From an uncultured Oscillibacter sp. (GTDB taxonomy: Bacteria; Bacillota; Clostridia; Oscillospirales; Oscillospiraceae): 50,561 nt of DNA. Below are positions 8,356 through 17,270 of this stretch, piece after piece (positions within the stretch are counted from its first letter, which is position 1; each line of letters opens with the position of its first letter). The notes under the pieces were generated by a model. That model was not told where the DNA came from and made no database searches. It saw nothing but the letters and a program-made list of their open reading frames with translations. The stretch spans positions 1 through 50,561 of the forward strand of contig CAMMCS010000001.1 in NCBI GenBank assembly GCA_946494635.1, read 5' to 3'. The position numbers were made by a program, and so were the translations under genes.

Positions 8356-8630
8356 TCCGGGAAAGAGCCGGGAGGCCCGCGCTGCGGCCCCCGGCAGATT
8401 CATTTTGGAAAAAGAGAGAAAAACTGGCCGGCCTTTGCTGCCGGGGGCGTCAGGCCTGGTCCGACTGCCGGAAAGGGGCGTTTGTGCATCCGGGCCTGCG
8501 GCTGCGCCGCCCCTTGGAGCCGGATCCGGCCCTTGCTGCTTACGGAAGCTGCCTGGTTGCCGCTGACAGGGGTTCCCCTTGCCTGCGGTGAAAGGCGAAC
8601 ATTTTGAATGAAGGGATCAGGAGGAACCAT
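8356..8630. other. 275-bp spacer between regulator and exporter genes
   Basis: No plausible gene is seen. The sequence is GC-rich with several short self-complementary CCGG/GCCGC stretches and ends in a good ribosome site (CAGGAGG, 8618-8624). A second promoter or RNA structure may reside here, but I cannot define one. Confidence 0.4.
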
Positions 8631-10391
8631 ATGCTGAAACTGCTTCACAATCTGCGGCGGCGGGAGTGGACCATGGCCGCTGTCTGCGCCGTGCTCATCC
8701 TGGGGCAGATCTACTTCGATCTGTCTCTGCCTGACTACATGAGCGACCTGACTGTTCTGATCAAGACGCCGGACAGCACCATGGCGGACATTTTCCACAC
8801 CGGGCTGGAGATGCTGGGCTGCACCCTGGCCAGTGCGCTGCTGTGCGTCATCTGCGGGTATCTCACCGCCAAGGTGGCCGCCGGATTCAGCTATTCCATC
8901 CGGGAGGCGGTGTTCCGCAAGATCGCCGGCTTCGGCCAGCAGGAGATGATGGCTTTCTCCATACCCAGCCTCATCAACCGCACCACCAACGACATCACCC
9001 AGGTGCAGATGCTGACAGCCATGGGCCTGCAAATCCTGTTCAAATCTCCCGTTATGGCGGTGTGGGCCATTGTCAAGATCGTGGGCAAGAGCTGGACCCT
9101 CTCCGCCATCACGGCGGGCTTTGTTGCGGCCCTGCTGGTGATGATGGTGGTCATCATCGGCGTGGTGGTGCCCCGGTTCCGCCGGGTGCAGAAGCTCACC
9201 GACCGCATCAACCTGGTGGCCCGGGAGAACCTGAACGGAATCAACGTGGTTCACGCCTACAACGCCGAGGGATATCAGAACGCCAAGTTCCGCAAGGGCA
9301 ATGAGGAGCTGATGCATACCCAGCTGTTCAACCAGCGGGCCTTCGCCTTCCTGATGCCCGGCGTCACCCTGGCCATGAATGCCCTGTCCCTGGTGATCTA
9401 CTGGGTGGGCGCCTCCATTGTGAACGGCGTTCCCGCAGCGGACGCCGCCGCAAGGCTCGCCACCTTCAGCGACATCGTGGTGTTCGGAACCTACGCCACC
9501 TATGTGATCATGTCCATCATGATGATGGTCATGATCATCATGCTGATCCCGGCGGCCCAGGTGTCCGCTCAGCGGATCAACGAGGTGCTGGAGACCCGGA
9601 ACAGCCTGACCCAGGGCACCCGCTCTGACGCTCCGGAGACCGGCACCGTGGAGTTCCGGGACGTCTCCTTCCACTATCCTTCCTCCGATAAGAACGTGCT
9701 GGAGCACATCAGCTTCACCGCCAGGCGGGGAGAGACGGTGGCCTTCATCGGCGCCACCGGCAGCGGCAAGACCACCCTGGTCAGTCTGGCGGCCCGGTTC
9801 TATGACGCCACGGAGGGCCAGGTGCTGGTGGACGGAGTGGATGTGCGGGACTACACCTTTGACGCCCTGTATGACCGTGTCGGCTATATGACCCAGAAGG
9901 CCGTCCTGTTCTCCGGAGACGTCCGAAGCAACGTGCTGTTCGGCGCCAGCCGGGGCGGGGACTCTGATGAGGACGTCCAAAGGGCCCTGGATCTGGCCCA
10001 GGCCAGCGAGTTTGTGGAGAAGCTGCCCGGCGGCATCCGCGCTCCTATCGCCGAGGGAGGCACCAATGTCTCCGGCGGGCAGAAGCAGCGGCTCTCCATC
10101 GCCAGAGCACTGGCGCGGAGGCCGGAGATCCTGGTGTTCGACGACTCCTTCTCCGCCCTGGACTACCGGACAGACGCCAGACTCCGCGCCGGCCTTGACC
10201 GGGAGCTGAAGGACACCACCCGGCTGATCGTGGCACAGCGGATCGGCACCATCCGGGATGCGGACAAGATCATCGTCCTGGATGAGGGGAAGATGGTGGG
10301 GATGGGCACCCACGAGGAACTGATGAAGACCTGCCCCGTCTATCAGGAGATCGCCCGGTCTCAGCTCTCCCGGGAAGAGCTGGGGGCATAA
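8631..10391 (+). CDS. ABC exporter half-transporter, degenerate-site subunit
   Basis: This 586-residue protein has an N-terminal six-helix exporter domain (about 1-320) and a C-terminal nucleotide-binding domain. Walker A is GATGSGKTT (Lys380) and the signature VSGGQKQR is intact. The Walker B end reads FDDS, so Asp505 replaces the catalytic Glu, and the switch His is Gln536 (AQRI). This is the known pattern of the non-hydrolysing site in heterodimeric type IV exporters such as TM287/288 and BmrCD. The partner with the missing residues is encoded 13 bases downstream. I took ATG 8631 after CAGGAGG; an upstream TTG lacks a ribosome site. Likely role: drug or amphiphile efflux under TetR control. 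Confidence 0.92.
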   Translation: MLKLLHNLRRREWTMAAVCAVLILGQIYFDLSLPDYMSDLTVLIKTPDSTMADIFHTGLEMLGCTLASALLCVICGYLTAKVAAGFSYSIREAVFRKIAGFGQQEMMAFSIPSLINRTTNDITQVQMLTAMGLQILFKSPVMAVWAIVKIVGKSWTLSAITAGFVAALLVMMVVIIGVVVPRFRRVQKLTDRINLVARENLNGINVVHAYNAEGYQNAKFRKGNEELMHTQLFNQRAFAFLMPGVTLAMNALSLVIYWVGASIVNGVPAADAAARLATFSDIVVFGTYATYVIMSIMMMVMIIMLIPAAQVSAQRINEVLETRNSLTQGTRSDAPETGTVEFRDVSFHYPSSDKNVLEHISFTARRGETVAFIGATGSGKTTLVSLAARFYDATEGQVLVDGVDVRDYTFDALYDRVGYMTQKAVLFSGDVRSNVLFGASRGGDSDEDVQRALDLAQASEFVEKLPGGIRAPIAEGGTNVSGGQKQRLSIARALARRPEILVFDDSFSALDYRTDARLRAGLDRELKDTTRLIVAQRIGTIRDADKIIVLDEGKMVGMGTHEELMKTCPVYQEIARSQLSREELGA

Positions 10392-10404
10392 GGAGGAATA
10401 CAAG

Positions 10405-12204
10405 ATGCCAAATATGATGCAGAACAGGATGCGGGCGCCGGCGAAGAGCAAGCGGGGGATCGGCGGCGTGCTGAAGGAGCTGTTCACCTATTCCAGCAAA
10501 CTGAAAGTACCCTCCGCGGCGGCCTTCTGCTTCGCTGTGGCCGGCGCGGTGCTGACCATCATCGGCCCCAATCTGCTCAGCCAGATCACGGACCTGATCT
10601 CCGACGCCCTGGGCGGGGAGATCGATCTCGCCGCCATCGGCCACATCGGCGTGATCCTGCTGGTTGTCTACGGCCTCAGTGCCGTATTCACCTATGTGGA
10701 GCACTTCATCATGGCCACCGTCACCCTGGAGCTGTCCCAGGACATGCGGCAGGACCTGTCCAGGAAGATCAACCGGGTGCCCGTGGGCTATTTCAGCAAG
10801 GTGTCCTACGGCGACATCCTCAGCCGGGTCACCAACGACGTCAGCACCCTGCAGCAGGCCCTGGCCAACAGCCTGCCCTCCATGATCAGCGCGGCGGCCC
10901 AGTTCATCGGCTGCCTGGTGATGATGTTTGTCACCGAGTGGCGCATGGCCCTGGCGGCCATTGCCGTCACGGTGCTGGGATTCCTCATCATGGCCGCGGT
11001 GATGCTCCGGTCCCAGAAGTATTTTTCCGCCCGGCAGGAGAATCTGAGTGCCCTGAACGGCTACATCGAGGAGATGTACTCCGGCCACGACGTGGTGCGC
11101 CTCTCCCGGGCCAATGAGCAGGTGAAAGCGGCCTTCGGCTCCATGAATACTGCCCTGTACGACGCGGAGTGGCGCAGCCAGTTCCTCTCCGGCATCATGC
11201 AGCCGCTGATGACCATTATCGGAAATCTGGGGTATGTGGTGGTCTGCGTCCTGGGTTCCGCCCTGGCCATGAGCGGGGAGATTTCCTTCGGCGTCATCGT
11301 GGCCTTCATCCTCTATGTGCGGCTGTTTACCTCGCCCCTGAGCACCCTGGCCCAGGGCATGACCCAGATGCAGACAGCGGCCGCCGCCGGCGATCACATC
11401 TTCGACTTCCTCCACGAGGAGGAGCTGCCCGACGAGGCCGGAAAGCGCGCCGCCCCGTCCCCTGTGCGGGGGGAGGTGGAGTTTGACCACGTCCGGTTCA
11501 GCTATCCGGACAACCCGGAGAAAATCATCATCAAGGACTTCTCCGCCCACATCCAGCCGGGGCAGAAGGTGGCCATCGTGGGTCCCACCGGCGCCGGCAA
11601 GACCACTCTGGTGAACCTGCTGATGCGGTTCTTTGAGATCAACAGCGGCAGTATTCGGATCGACGGCGTCCCCACCTCGGAGATGACCAGGGAGAGCGTC
11701 CATGACCTGTTCAGCATGGTCCTGCAGGACACCTGGCTGTTCGAGGGCACCGTCCGGGAGAATCTGGTCTACAACAAGACCGGCGTGACGGATCAGCAGC
11801 TGGAGGAGGCCTGCCGGGCCTGCGGCATCTACCATTTCATCGAGACGCTGCCCCGGGGATTCGACACTGTGCTGGACGACAGCATCGCCATCTCCGCCGG
11901 ACAGAAGCAGCTGCTGACCATCGCCCGGGCTATGATCCAGGGCAACCCCATGCTGATTCTGGACGAGGCCACCTCCTCCGTGGACACCCGGACGGAGCTC
12001 ATCACCCAAAAGGCCATGGACCGTCTGACGGAACATCGCACCAGCTTTGTCATCGCCCACCGGCTGTCCACCATCAAGAACGCCGACCTGATCCTGGTAT
12101 TGAAGGACGGCGATATCATCGAGCAGGGCACCCACGGCCAGCTCCTGGCTCAGGACGGCTTCTACGCGGATCTCTACAACAGCCAGTTTGAAAAGGCTGC
12201 CTGA
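10405..12204 (+). CDS. ABC exporter half-transporter, catalytic subunit
   Basis: This 599-residue partner has an exporter transmembrane domain (about 50-340) and a nucleotide-binding domain. Walker A is GPTGAGKTT (Lys399), Walker B is LILDEA with catalytic Glu521, and the switch His552 is in VIAHRL, all intact. Its signature motif is ISAGQ rather than LSGGQ. A composite ATP site pairs each Walker A with the other subunit's signature. The intact catalytic residues here therefore work with the VSGGQ of the first subunit, giving one good and one degenerate site. AAGGAGG at 10391-10397 provides the ribosome site. It forms an operon with the preceding subunit. Confidence 0.93.
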   Translation: MPNMMQNRMRAPAKSKRGIGGVLKELFTYSSKLKVPSAAAFCFAVAGAVLTIIGPNLLSQITDLISDALGGEIDLAAIGHIGVILLVVYGLSAVFTYVEHFIMATVTLELSQDMRQDLSRKINRVPVGYFSKVSYGDILSRVTNDVSTLQQALANSLPSMISAAAQFIGCLVMMFVTEWRMALAAIAVTVLGFLIMAAVMLRSQKYFSARQENLSALNGYIEEMYSGHDVVRLSRANEQVKAAFGSMNTALYDAEWRSQFLSGIMQPLMTIIGNLGYVVVCVLGSALAMSGEISFGVIVAFILYVRLFTSPLSTLAQGMTQMQTAAAAGDHIFDFLHEEELPDEAGKRAAPSPVRGEVEFDHVRFSYPDNPEKIIIKDFSAHIQPGQKVAIVGPTGAGKTTLVNLLMRFFEINSGSIRIDGVPTSEMTRESVHDLFSMVLQDTWLFEGTVRENLVYNKTGVTDQQLEEACRACGIYHFIETLPRGFDTVLDDSIAISAGQKQLLTIARAMIQGNPMLILDEATSSVDTRTELITQKAMDRLTEHRTSFVIAHRLSTIKNADLILVLKDGDIIEQGTHGQLLAQDGFYADLYNSQFEKAA

Positions 12205-12405
12205 TCTGTCCGGGCGGGGGACATATCCTGTGGGATATGGGCATCCTATGGAGGGCGGGCAGGCGCCCTGGGCTCAGGTCATCCCCGGGCGTACAATGGC
12301 CTGGGACTGCCGCAGTGGCCCTATCCTATGCAAATGCGGGGAGGCGCCTGGGAGGGGCTCCTCCGGCGCGGGGATGGTTCCCGGCGGAACAGGGAGGGAG
12401 CGGAT

Positions 12406-13398
12406 GTGAAAAAGCGGAGGAAAAATACGGCGGTCACAGGGCTGCTGACCGTTGCGGCCCTGACGGTCGTCCTCCTGATCTTGCTGCGGGATCACGCTGA
12501 TACCATGATCGCGGCCATATCCGGCCTCTCCCTGCCGGATCTCCTGCTCCTGATCGGTCTGGGCTTCCTGTATCAGTTTTTTGAGGCGTGCATCTGCTGC
12601 GCCATGGTGCGGACCAGGCTCCCGGATTTCCACTTGCGCAGGGCGCTGAAGGTGATCTATCTGAAGCTTTTCGGGTCTGTGGTCTCTCTGGGCTCGGCCT
12701 CGATCCTGCTGGAGTGTTACGCGCTTCAACAAAATGGGCTGTCGGCCGGGTCCGGCGCCGGCCTGATGACGCTGGAATATGTCTTCCACAAAATTTCCAT
12801 TACGCTCTATGCCACTGCGGCACTGGCTGTCCAGTGGCCCTGGCTGCGGCAGAGCAGCCCGGGTCTTGCCAGGTATCTGCTGCCAGCCTATTTCGCCATT
12901 GCCCTGATCATTGCCGCCCTGGTGCTGCTGTGTACCTGGTCCTGGATCCAGAGGGCGGCGCTCCGGCTGATTGGATGGCTGCCGGACACGGACAAGTGGA
13001 ACAGGCGCAGGGAGACATGCCGGGAACAGCTGCAGGTGGTTTATACAGAATCTCATGCACTCTTCGCCAATCGGGCCTGCTGCGTCAAAATCCTGGCTCT
13101 GAACGCCGTCAAGCTGTTTACCCTGTACGCCATTCCCTGTCTCTGCATGCGGATTCTGGACGTTGAGAGCCCGGGGTTCTTCCAGATGCAGGCCCTGGCG
13201 GCCGTAATGCTGTTTCTGATCAGTATTCTGCCGAATGTGGCGGGGATGGGCCCAACGGAGCTTGCGTTCCTGCTGATCTTCTCCCCCTATGTAGGTGAGG
13301 GCACCGCGGCGTCGGCTCTGATTCTCTACCGTATTTCCACATACTATGCGCCGATGATGATGGGCATTTACCCCTTCTGCACCATCCGAACCCCCTGA
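12406..13398 (+). CDS. Flippase-like membrane protein (lysyl-PG synthase TM-region family)
   Basis: This 330-residue integral membrane protein has about eight hydrophobic helices. Its pattern matches the family of stand-alone transmembrane domains related to MprF and UPF0104: EACICCAMVRTRLP early, GSASILLECYALQ in the middle, and LPNVAGMGPTELAFLLIF near the end. Relatives move or modify lipid-linked substrates. I chose GTG 12406 behind AGGGAGGG; an in-frame ATG 26 codons earlier has no ribosome site and would add a charged, unlikely N-terminus. It lies 200 bp after the exporter and may be transcribed separately. A small CATATCC hairpin (12222-12239) is in the gap. Role in envelope lipid handling is inferred. 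Confidence 0.75.
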   Translation: MKKRRKNTAVTGLLTVAALTVVLLILLRDHADTMIAAISGLSLPDLLLLIGLGFLYQFFEACICCAMVRTRLPDFHLRRALKVIYLKLFGSVVSLGSASILLECYALQQNGLSAGSGAGLMTLEYVFHKISITLYATAALAVQWPWLRQSSPGLARYLLPAYFAIALIIAALVLLCTWSWIQRAALRLIGWLPDTDKWNRRRETCREQLQVVYTESHALFANRACCVKILALNAVKLFTLYAIPCLCMRILDVESPGFFQMQALAAVMLFLISILPNVAGMGPTELAFLLIFSPYVGEGTAASALILYRISTYYAPMMMGIYPFCTIRTP

Positions 13399-13517
13399 AA
13401 TGAGGAGATTTCTCCGGGAAGCGAATCTGCCGGGGAGCTCTGCGCCTGCAGGCGGTTTTGGACATGCACAGCCCCGCCCGCAGAATCCGGAATGGGGGTA
13501 GGATTTTGCAGGCGAAT

Positions 13518-13562
13518 AAGGCAGGAGCTCTCCCGCTTTTGCGGGAGAGCTCCTGCCTTTAT
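13518..13562. terminator. Bidirectional terminator
   Basis: A perfect 17-bp stem (13520-13536 with 13541-13557) with loop TTTT is flanked by AATAA on the left and TTTAT on the right. It separates the convergent flippase and Hsp20 genes and can serve both. Confidence 0.9.
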
Positions 13563-13566
13563 GGAA

Positions 13567-14007
13567 TTATGCGATGGCGATGGTGCTGCTCTTTGGCAGC
13601 TCCTTTTTCCCCTGCTTGGGCAGGGAGATCCGCAGCACGCCGTGTTCATACTTGGCGGAGATCTGGTCGGGCTCCAGATCGCCCACATAGAAGCTCCGGC
13701 TCATGGCGCCGGCGTACCGCTCCTGGCGGATGTACTTGCCGTTCTTGTCCTCCTGATCCCTGTCCAGGCCCTTGGCGGCCTGGATGGTCAGGTTGCCGTC
13801 TTTCAGATCCACATGGATCTCATCCTTCCGGAAGCCGGGCAGGTCCACATCCACCTCATAGGTGCTGTCCGTCTCCCGGACGTCGGTCTTCATCATGTTT
13901 CTGGCATGCTTTCCGTACAGGGGATTCCGGCCGCCCCACATGGGGACCATATCAAAACCATCAAAGAAATCATCAAACAGATTTTCACCAAAAATGCTGG
14001 GCAACAT
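13567..14007 (-). CDS. Hsp20-family small heat-shock protein
   Basis: This 146-residue cytoplasmic chaperone holds unfolding proteins in a refoldable state. It has a short N-terminal arm with FDDFFDGFD. An alpha-crystallin domain spans about residues 38-135, with the hallmarks DVDLPGFRKDEI, DGNLTIQA and GVLRISLPK. A short tail ends AIA, with I-x-I (IAI) as the usual oligomerisation motif. The ATG follows GGAGGAATGACTT. A CIRCE element overlaps its sigma-A promoter (14097-14139), so it should be repressed by HrcA and induced by heat or unfolded proteins. It is monocistronic, ending at the bidirectional terminator. Confidence 0.95.
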   Translation of the reverse strand: MLPSIFGENLFDDFFDGFDMVPMWGGRNPLYGKHARNMMKTDVRETDSTYEVDVDLPGFRKDEIHVDLKDGNLTIQAAKGLDRDQEDKNGKYIRQERYAGAMSRSFYVGDLEPDQISAKYEHGVLRISLPKQGKKELPKSSTIAIA

Positions 14008-14096
14008 AAGTCATTCCTCCATTCCTCGCACTTATTTCTTGCCCTGCGGGAGGGCCCCATTTCTCTTTCCGGGCCCCTCTCTCTTGGAACGACTCT

Positions 14097-14139
14097 GTTA
14101 TAGCACCACGGATTAGCACTGTCAAGAGGAGAGCGCTAA
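14097..14139 (-). promoter_or_regulatory. CIRCE element and sigma-A promoter of hsp20
   Basis: Read on the minus strand, TTAGCGCTC-N9-CAGTGCTAA (14139-14113) matches the CIRCE consensus with one mismatch per arm and the exact 9-base spacing. TTGACA (14125-14120), 17 bases, then TATAAC (14102-14097) forms the promoter, with the -35 box inside CIRCE. HrcA binding would block polymerase. Confidence 0.9.
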
Positions 14140-14171
14140 AGTTCACAAAAGAAGCACCATCTGTTCACAAA

Positions 14172-14645
14172 TTATGCGATTTCTTCCGGAGAATCCGGCT
14201 TCCGCCCGGAATTTCGGGCATCGTCATAGAGCTTCTGGATCTCCGGCGGCAGATGGTCCGGCATCATGGCGCGGATCCGATCCTCATTGCCGTCCCGGAT
14301 GGCCTGCCCATAGTACCAGCATTTGAAGTCGATCATGGCCAGCGTTCTCTCCAGCTGGCGGATCTGCCCCTCTACCACCTGGCGCTGGTGCTCGAACAGG
14401 GCCTTCCGCTGGGGGTAGGTGCCGCTGCCCTCACAACACCACTGCATAAACCGCTTGATGTCCTTGATCTCCAGACCGGACTGCTTCAGGCACTCAATGA
14501 CCCGGAGGGCCTCCAGCTCCGTTTCACCGAACCGGCGGATACCGGAGGTACGCTCCAGGCCGGGAAACAGCCCCTCCTTATCATAGTAGCGGAGGGTGGA
14601 AATGGGGATGTGGAACATCTCAGATACCTGACCGATCGTAAACAT
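14172..14645 (-). CDS. MerR-family transcriptional regulator
   Basis: This 157-residue regulator has the MerR winged helix at its N-terminus (FTIGQVSEMFHIPISTLRYYDKEGL, then RRFGETELEALRVI). A long dimerisation helix (about 80-110) follows. The C-terminal part contains CWYYGQAIRDG. That end lacks the paired Cys motif of metal sensors, so a small-molecule or stress signal is more likely. I chose ATG 14645, eight bases after AGGAGG; the TTG two codons earlier is too close. It is transcribed away from the hydrolase gene. The 19-bp-spacer promoter between them (14669-14699) carries its operator. Confidence 0.9.
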   Translation of the reverse strand: MFTIGQVSEMFHIPISTLRYYDKEGLFPGLERTSGIRRFGETELEALRVIECLKQSGLEIKDIKRFMQWCCEGSGTYPQRKALFEHQRQVVEGQIRQLERTLAMIDFKCWYYGQAIRDGNEDRIRAMMPDHLPPEIQKLYDDARNSGRKPDSPEEIA

Positions 14646-14668
14646 ACGCAAAACCTCCTAAAAAACAC

Positions 14669-14699
14669 TTGACCTAAAGTGAGGTTTAGGTTTTATGAT
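14669..14699 (+). promoter_or_regulatory. MerR-type promoter with 19-bp spacer
   Basis: TTGACC (14669-14674) and TATGAT (14694-14699) are 19 bases apart, the overlong spacing typical of MerR-activated promoters. The perfect dyad ACCTAAA-N6-TTTAGGT (14672-14691) sits inside the spacer. It reads toward the hydrolase gene at 14787. Confidence 0.88.
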
Positions 14700-14786
14700 A
14701 GAATCATACCAGAGATGACGTTGCCTGTCAACTCAATCCGGCAAGCCTAACGTTCAAAATATTCTTTTATCAGGAGGAATTCATCC

Positions 14787-15782
14787 ATGCTGAAACCCGC
14801 GGAACTTCATCTGACCCGGGAGTGGGACAAGACCTTTCCCCAGAGCGACCGGGTGGACCACCGGAAGGTCACCTTCCTCAACCGCTTTGGGATTACCCTG
14901 GCGGCAGACCTGTACACACCGCAGAATGTCTCCGGAAAGCTGGCGGCCATCGCCCTGTGCGGCCCCTTCGGGGCAGTGAAGGAGCAGTGCTCCGGCCTCT
15001 ACGCCCAGACGCTGGCGGAACGGGGCTTCCTCACGCTGGCTTTTGACCCCTCCTTCACCGGCGAGAGCGGCGGCGAGCCCCGGTACACCGCCTCCCCGGA
15101 CATCAACACCGAGGACTTCCAGGCGGCGGTGGACTTTCTCTCCGTCCAGGGCAACGTGGACCCGGACCGCATCGGCATCCTGGGCATCTGCGGCTGGGGC
15201 GGCCTGGCGCTGAACACGGCGGCCATCGACACCCGGATCAAGGCCACCGTGGTCTCCACCATGTACGACATGAGCCGCATCGCCGCCAAGGGCTATTTCG
15301 ATTCCGCCGACAGCGAGGAGGCCCGTCACCAGGCCCGGGAGGCCTACAGCACCGCACGGACCGCCATCTGCCGCAGCGGCGACTATGGCCGCGCCGGCGG
15401 CTGCCTGCCCCTGCCCGTGCCGGAGGACGTCCCCTTTTATGTAAAGGATTACAGCGAATACTACAAGGGACGGGCCTATCATCTCCGCTCCCTGAACTCC
15501 AACGAGGGCTGGAACACCATCGGCACCATGTCCTTCCTGAACCAGCCGATCCTCCAGTACACCAACGAGATCCGCAGTGCCGTGCTGATCATCCACGGGG
15601 AGAAGGCCCACTCCTGCTACATGGGCCGGGACGCCTATGCCCACATGATGGAGGGGAATCCGAACCCGGAGAACAAGGAGCTGCTGATCATCCCCGGCGC
15701 CGTACACACAGACCTGTACGACAATCTGGATGTCATTCCCTTTGACAGGATCCAGAACTTTTTCCAGACCTATCTGAAGTGA
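14787..15782 (+). CDS. Alpha/beta hydrolase (Cys-nucleophile, YcjY/DLH-like)
   Basis: This 331-residue protein has an alpha/beta-hydrolase fold. The nucleophile elbow is GICGWGG with Cys135 where serine is usual, as in dienelactone-hydrolase-like and YcjY-type proteins. Other hallmarks are LAFDPSFTGESGGEP before the elbow, VLIIHGEKAHS in the acid-residue region, and the late GAVHTDLYD with the likely catalytic His. No signal peptide is seen, so it is cytoplasmic. ATG follows CAGGAGG. It is the first gene under the MerR-type promoter and is probably co-transcribed with the RibD-like gene 35 bases downstream. Substrate unknown; a xenobiotic or reactive-ester stress role fits MerR control but is inference. 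Confidence 0.82.
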   Translation: MLKPAELHLTREWDKTFPQSDRVDHRKVTFLNRFGITLAADLYTPQNVSGKLAAIALCGPFGAVKEQCSGLYAQTLAERGFLTLAFDPSFTGESGGEPRYTASPDINTEDFQAAVDFLSVQGNVDPDRIGILGICGWGGLALNTAAIDTRIKATVVSTMYDMSRIAAKGYFDSADSEEARHQAREAYSTARTAICRSGDYGRAGGCLPLPVPEDVPFYVKDYSEYYKGRAYHLRSLNSNEGWNTIGTMSFLNQPILQYTNEIRSAVLIIHGEKAHSCYMGRDAYAHMMEGNPNPENKELLIIPGAVHTDLYDNLDVIPFDRIQNFFQTYLK

Positions 15783-15817
15783 GCCGGAGCTGAATACCAA
15801 GAGAGGAAGGAACCGCT

Positions 15818-16492
15818 GTGAAGAAACCGTATATCATCTGCCATATGATGACCTCCCTGGATGGCCGGATCGACTGCGCCATGACAGAGCAGCTGCCCGG
15901 GGTACAGGAGTATTATCAGACTCTGGAGGCGCTGAACGTCCCCACCACTGTTACCGGCCGGGTGACGGCAGAGCTGGAGATGGCCCTGCCCGGGAAGTTC
16001 CAGGCCAGCGATCCCACGCCGGTAGGGCGGGAGGCGTTCTCCAAAAAAGCGGATGCCCCCGGCTATGAGGCCGTCGTGGATACCCGCGGCAGGCTCCTGT
16101 GGCCGGACGCCGGAGAGGCGGAAAAGCCCCTGCTGATCCTCACCAGCCAGCAGGTGCCCCGGGAGTACCTGGCCGATCTGGACAGCCGGAGCATCTCCTG
16201 GATCGCCGCAGGCGAGGAGCGAATTGATTTAGCCCGGGCCGCGGAGATCCTGGCCACAGAGTTCGGCGTGGAGCGCATGGCCGTGGTAGGCGGCTCCGCC
16301 ATCAACACCGGTTTTCTGGAAGCCGGGCTGCTGGGCGAAATCAGCGTCCTGATCGGCGCCGGCATCGACGGCCGGGGAGGCATGCCGGCGGTATTCGACG
16401 GCCGGGCCATGGACTACCCGGTGACACCGCTGCGCCTGACCGGCGTAAAGCAGTTTGACAGCGGCGCCGTCTGGCTGCGGTACAAAGTGTGA
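15818..16492 (+). CDS. RibD C-terminal-domain (DHFR-fold) reductase
   Basis: This 224-residue protein matches the stand-alone RibD_C family of NAD(P)H-dependent reductases. It opens with YIICHMMTSLDGRIDC and carries the nucleotide-binding segment VERMAVVGGSAINTGFLEAGL followed by LIGAGIDGRGGMPAVF. It lacks the deaminase half of RibD and there are no riboflavin genes nearby, so it is unlikely to act in riboflavin synthesis. GTG at 15818 follows GAGAGGAAGG. It is the second gene of the MerR-controlled pair, which suggests a two-enzyme detoxification step with the hydrolase. The physiological substrate is unknown. Confidence 0.85.
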   Translation: MKKPYIICHMMTSLDGRIDCAMTEQLPGVQEYYQTLEALNVPTTVTGRVTAELEMALPGKFQASDPTPVGREAFSKKADAPGYEAVVDTRGRLLWPDAGEAEKPLLILTSQQVPREYLADLDSRSISWIAAGEERIDLARAAEILATEFGVERMAVVGGSAINTGFLEAGLLGEISVLIGAGIDGRGGMPAVFDGRAMDYPVTPLRLTGVKQFDSGAVWLRYKV

Positions 16493-16829
16493 GTGGCCCA
16501 CCGGCCAAAGCCTGTGGCATTTTAAGACGTCCGAGGGGAACCGGCAGAGAAACCAGATGCAAGCAGATCGTCTGTCCTTATAGCAGGCGGTCTGCTTGCT
16601 TGTATCTATGCCGATCTGTGCCGCTGGGGATGGAGAACCCTGGCACATGCGCGGTGTTTTACAGCAGACGGTACTGGATTTTGCAAGGGGATAGGAGACA
16701 GGCGAAATGAACCAATGTTCACCGAGCAAACTGGAAAAGTTTGAATGCGGTTTTTCCACGGGAGGAGGCAAGCAGAAGTTCATTTACGAATTCTTGCTTT
16801 CTATATCTATGTTCCCATGAGGCTGGGAA
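16493..16829. other. Non-coding spacer with hairpin
   Basis: No gene is seen. GCAAGCAGA (16559-16567) pairs with TCTGCTTGC (16591-16599) around a 23-base loop and may end the hydrolase-reductase transcript, although the T-run is poor. The stretch leads into the decayed gene block. Confidence 0.4.
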
Positions 16830-17270
16830 TCTGATGTCCTGCCTTGCCTTCCAGGGGGATGACAAGGAAATGGAGACATTGCTGGAGAGAAATCCCCGGC
16901 CCTGGCGCAAGGTCCTCTATGTGAACCCGTCCAGCTATGCGCAAATCGGCGGCTGGACCTTTGACAAGGAGGGCCACCGGATAGAACTCAACTTTAACAC
17001 CTGCTACCCCACAATCAAGGGAGCGCCCGGCAAAATATCCCCTGTCTGCATCGGCCGGTCACGGGAAGACACCTGCGCCCCCACTGCGGCGGGCGGATGG
17101 TGGATATGCTGGTGCTGGACGGCCAGGACGATCGGCTGAAATTCCTGGGGCTGGGCGACATCCTCACCGCCGCCTGCTGTCCTAGCTGTGTGGGATTCCT
17201 AAAAGGCCCCGCCCTCAACCGCTGGCGGCACGGAAATCTTCCCCTCAGAACTCTTTGACAGCTCGGAGCA
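16830..17270 (+). pseudogene. Remnant of a zinc-ribbon-containing protein
   Basis: Protein-like sequence runs through two or three frames. One frame reads PRPWRKVLYVNPSSYAQIGG and NFNTCYPTIKG. From about 17070 another frame reads HCGGRMVDMLVLDGQDDRLK, then TAACCPSCVGFLKG, which gives a pair of CxxC/CxxxC-like zinc-ribbon cysteines. A third frame gives GTEIFPSELFDSSEQYI, where it merges into the next remnant. Several indels separate the parts, so no functional product is expected. From memory, such proteins occur among immunity-type genes of polymorphic toxin loci in gut Clostridia; this is unverified. Confidence 0.55.

Noticed and set aside
8352..8591. 79-residue frame between the TetR and exporter genes
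   Set aside because: Overlaps the TetR stop with no independent ribosome site, and composition is typical of random GC-rich sequence.
13518..13562. Long perfect hairpin as a possible small RNA or MITE end
   Set aside because: Its position between convergent genes, T-loop and flanking T/A runs are fully explained by a bidirectional terminator.
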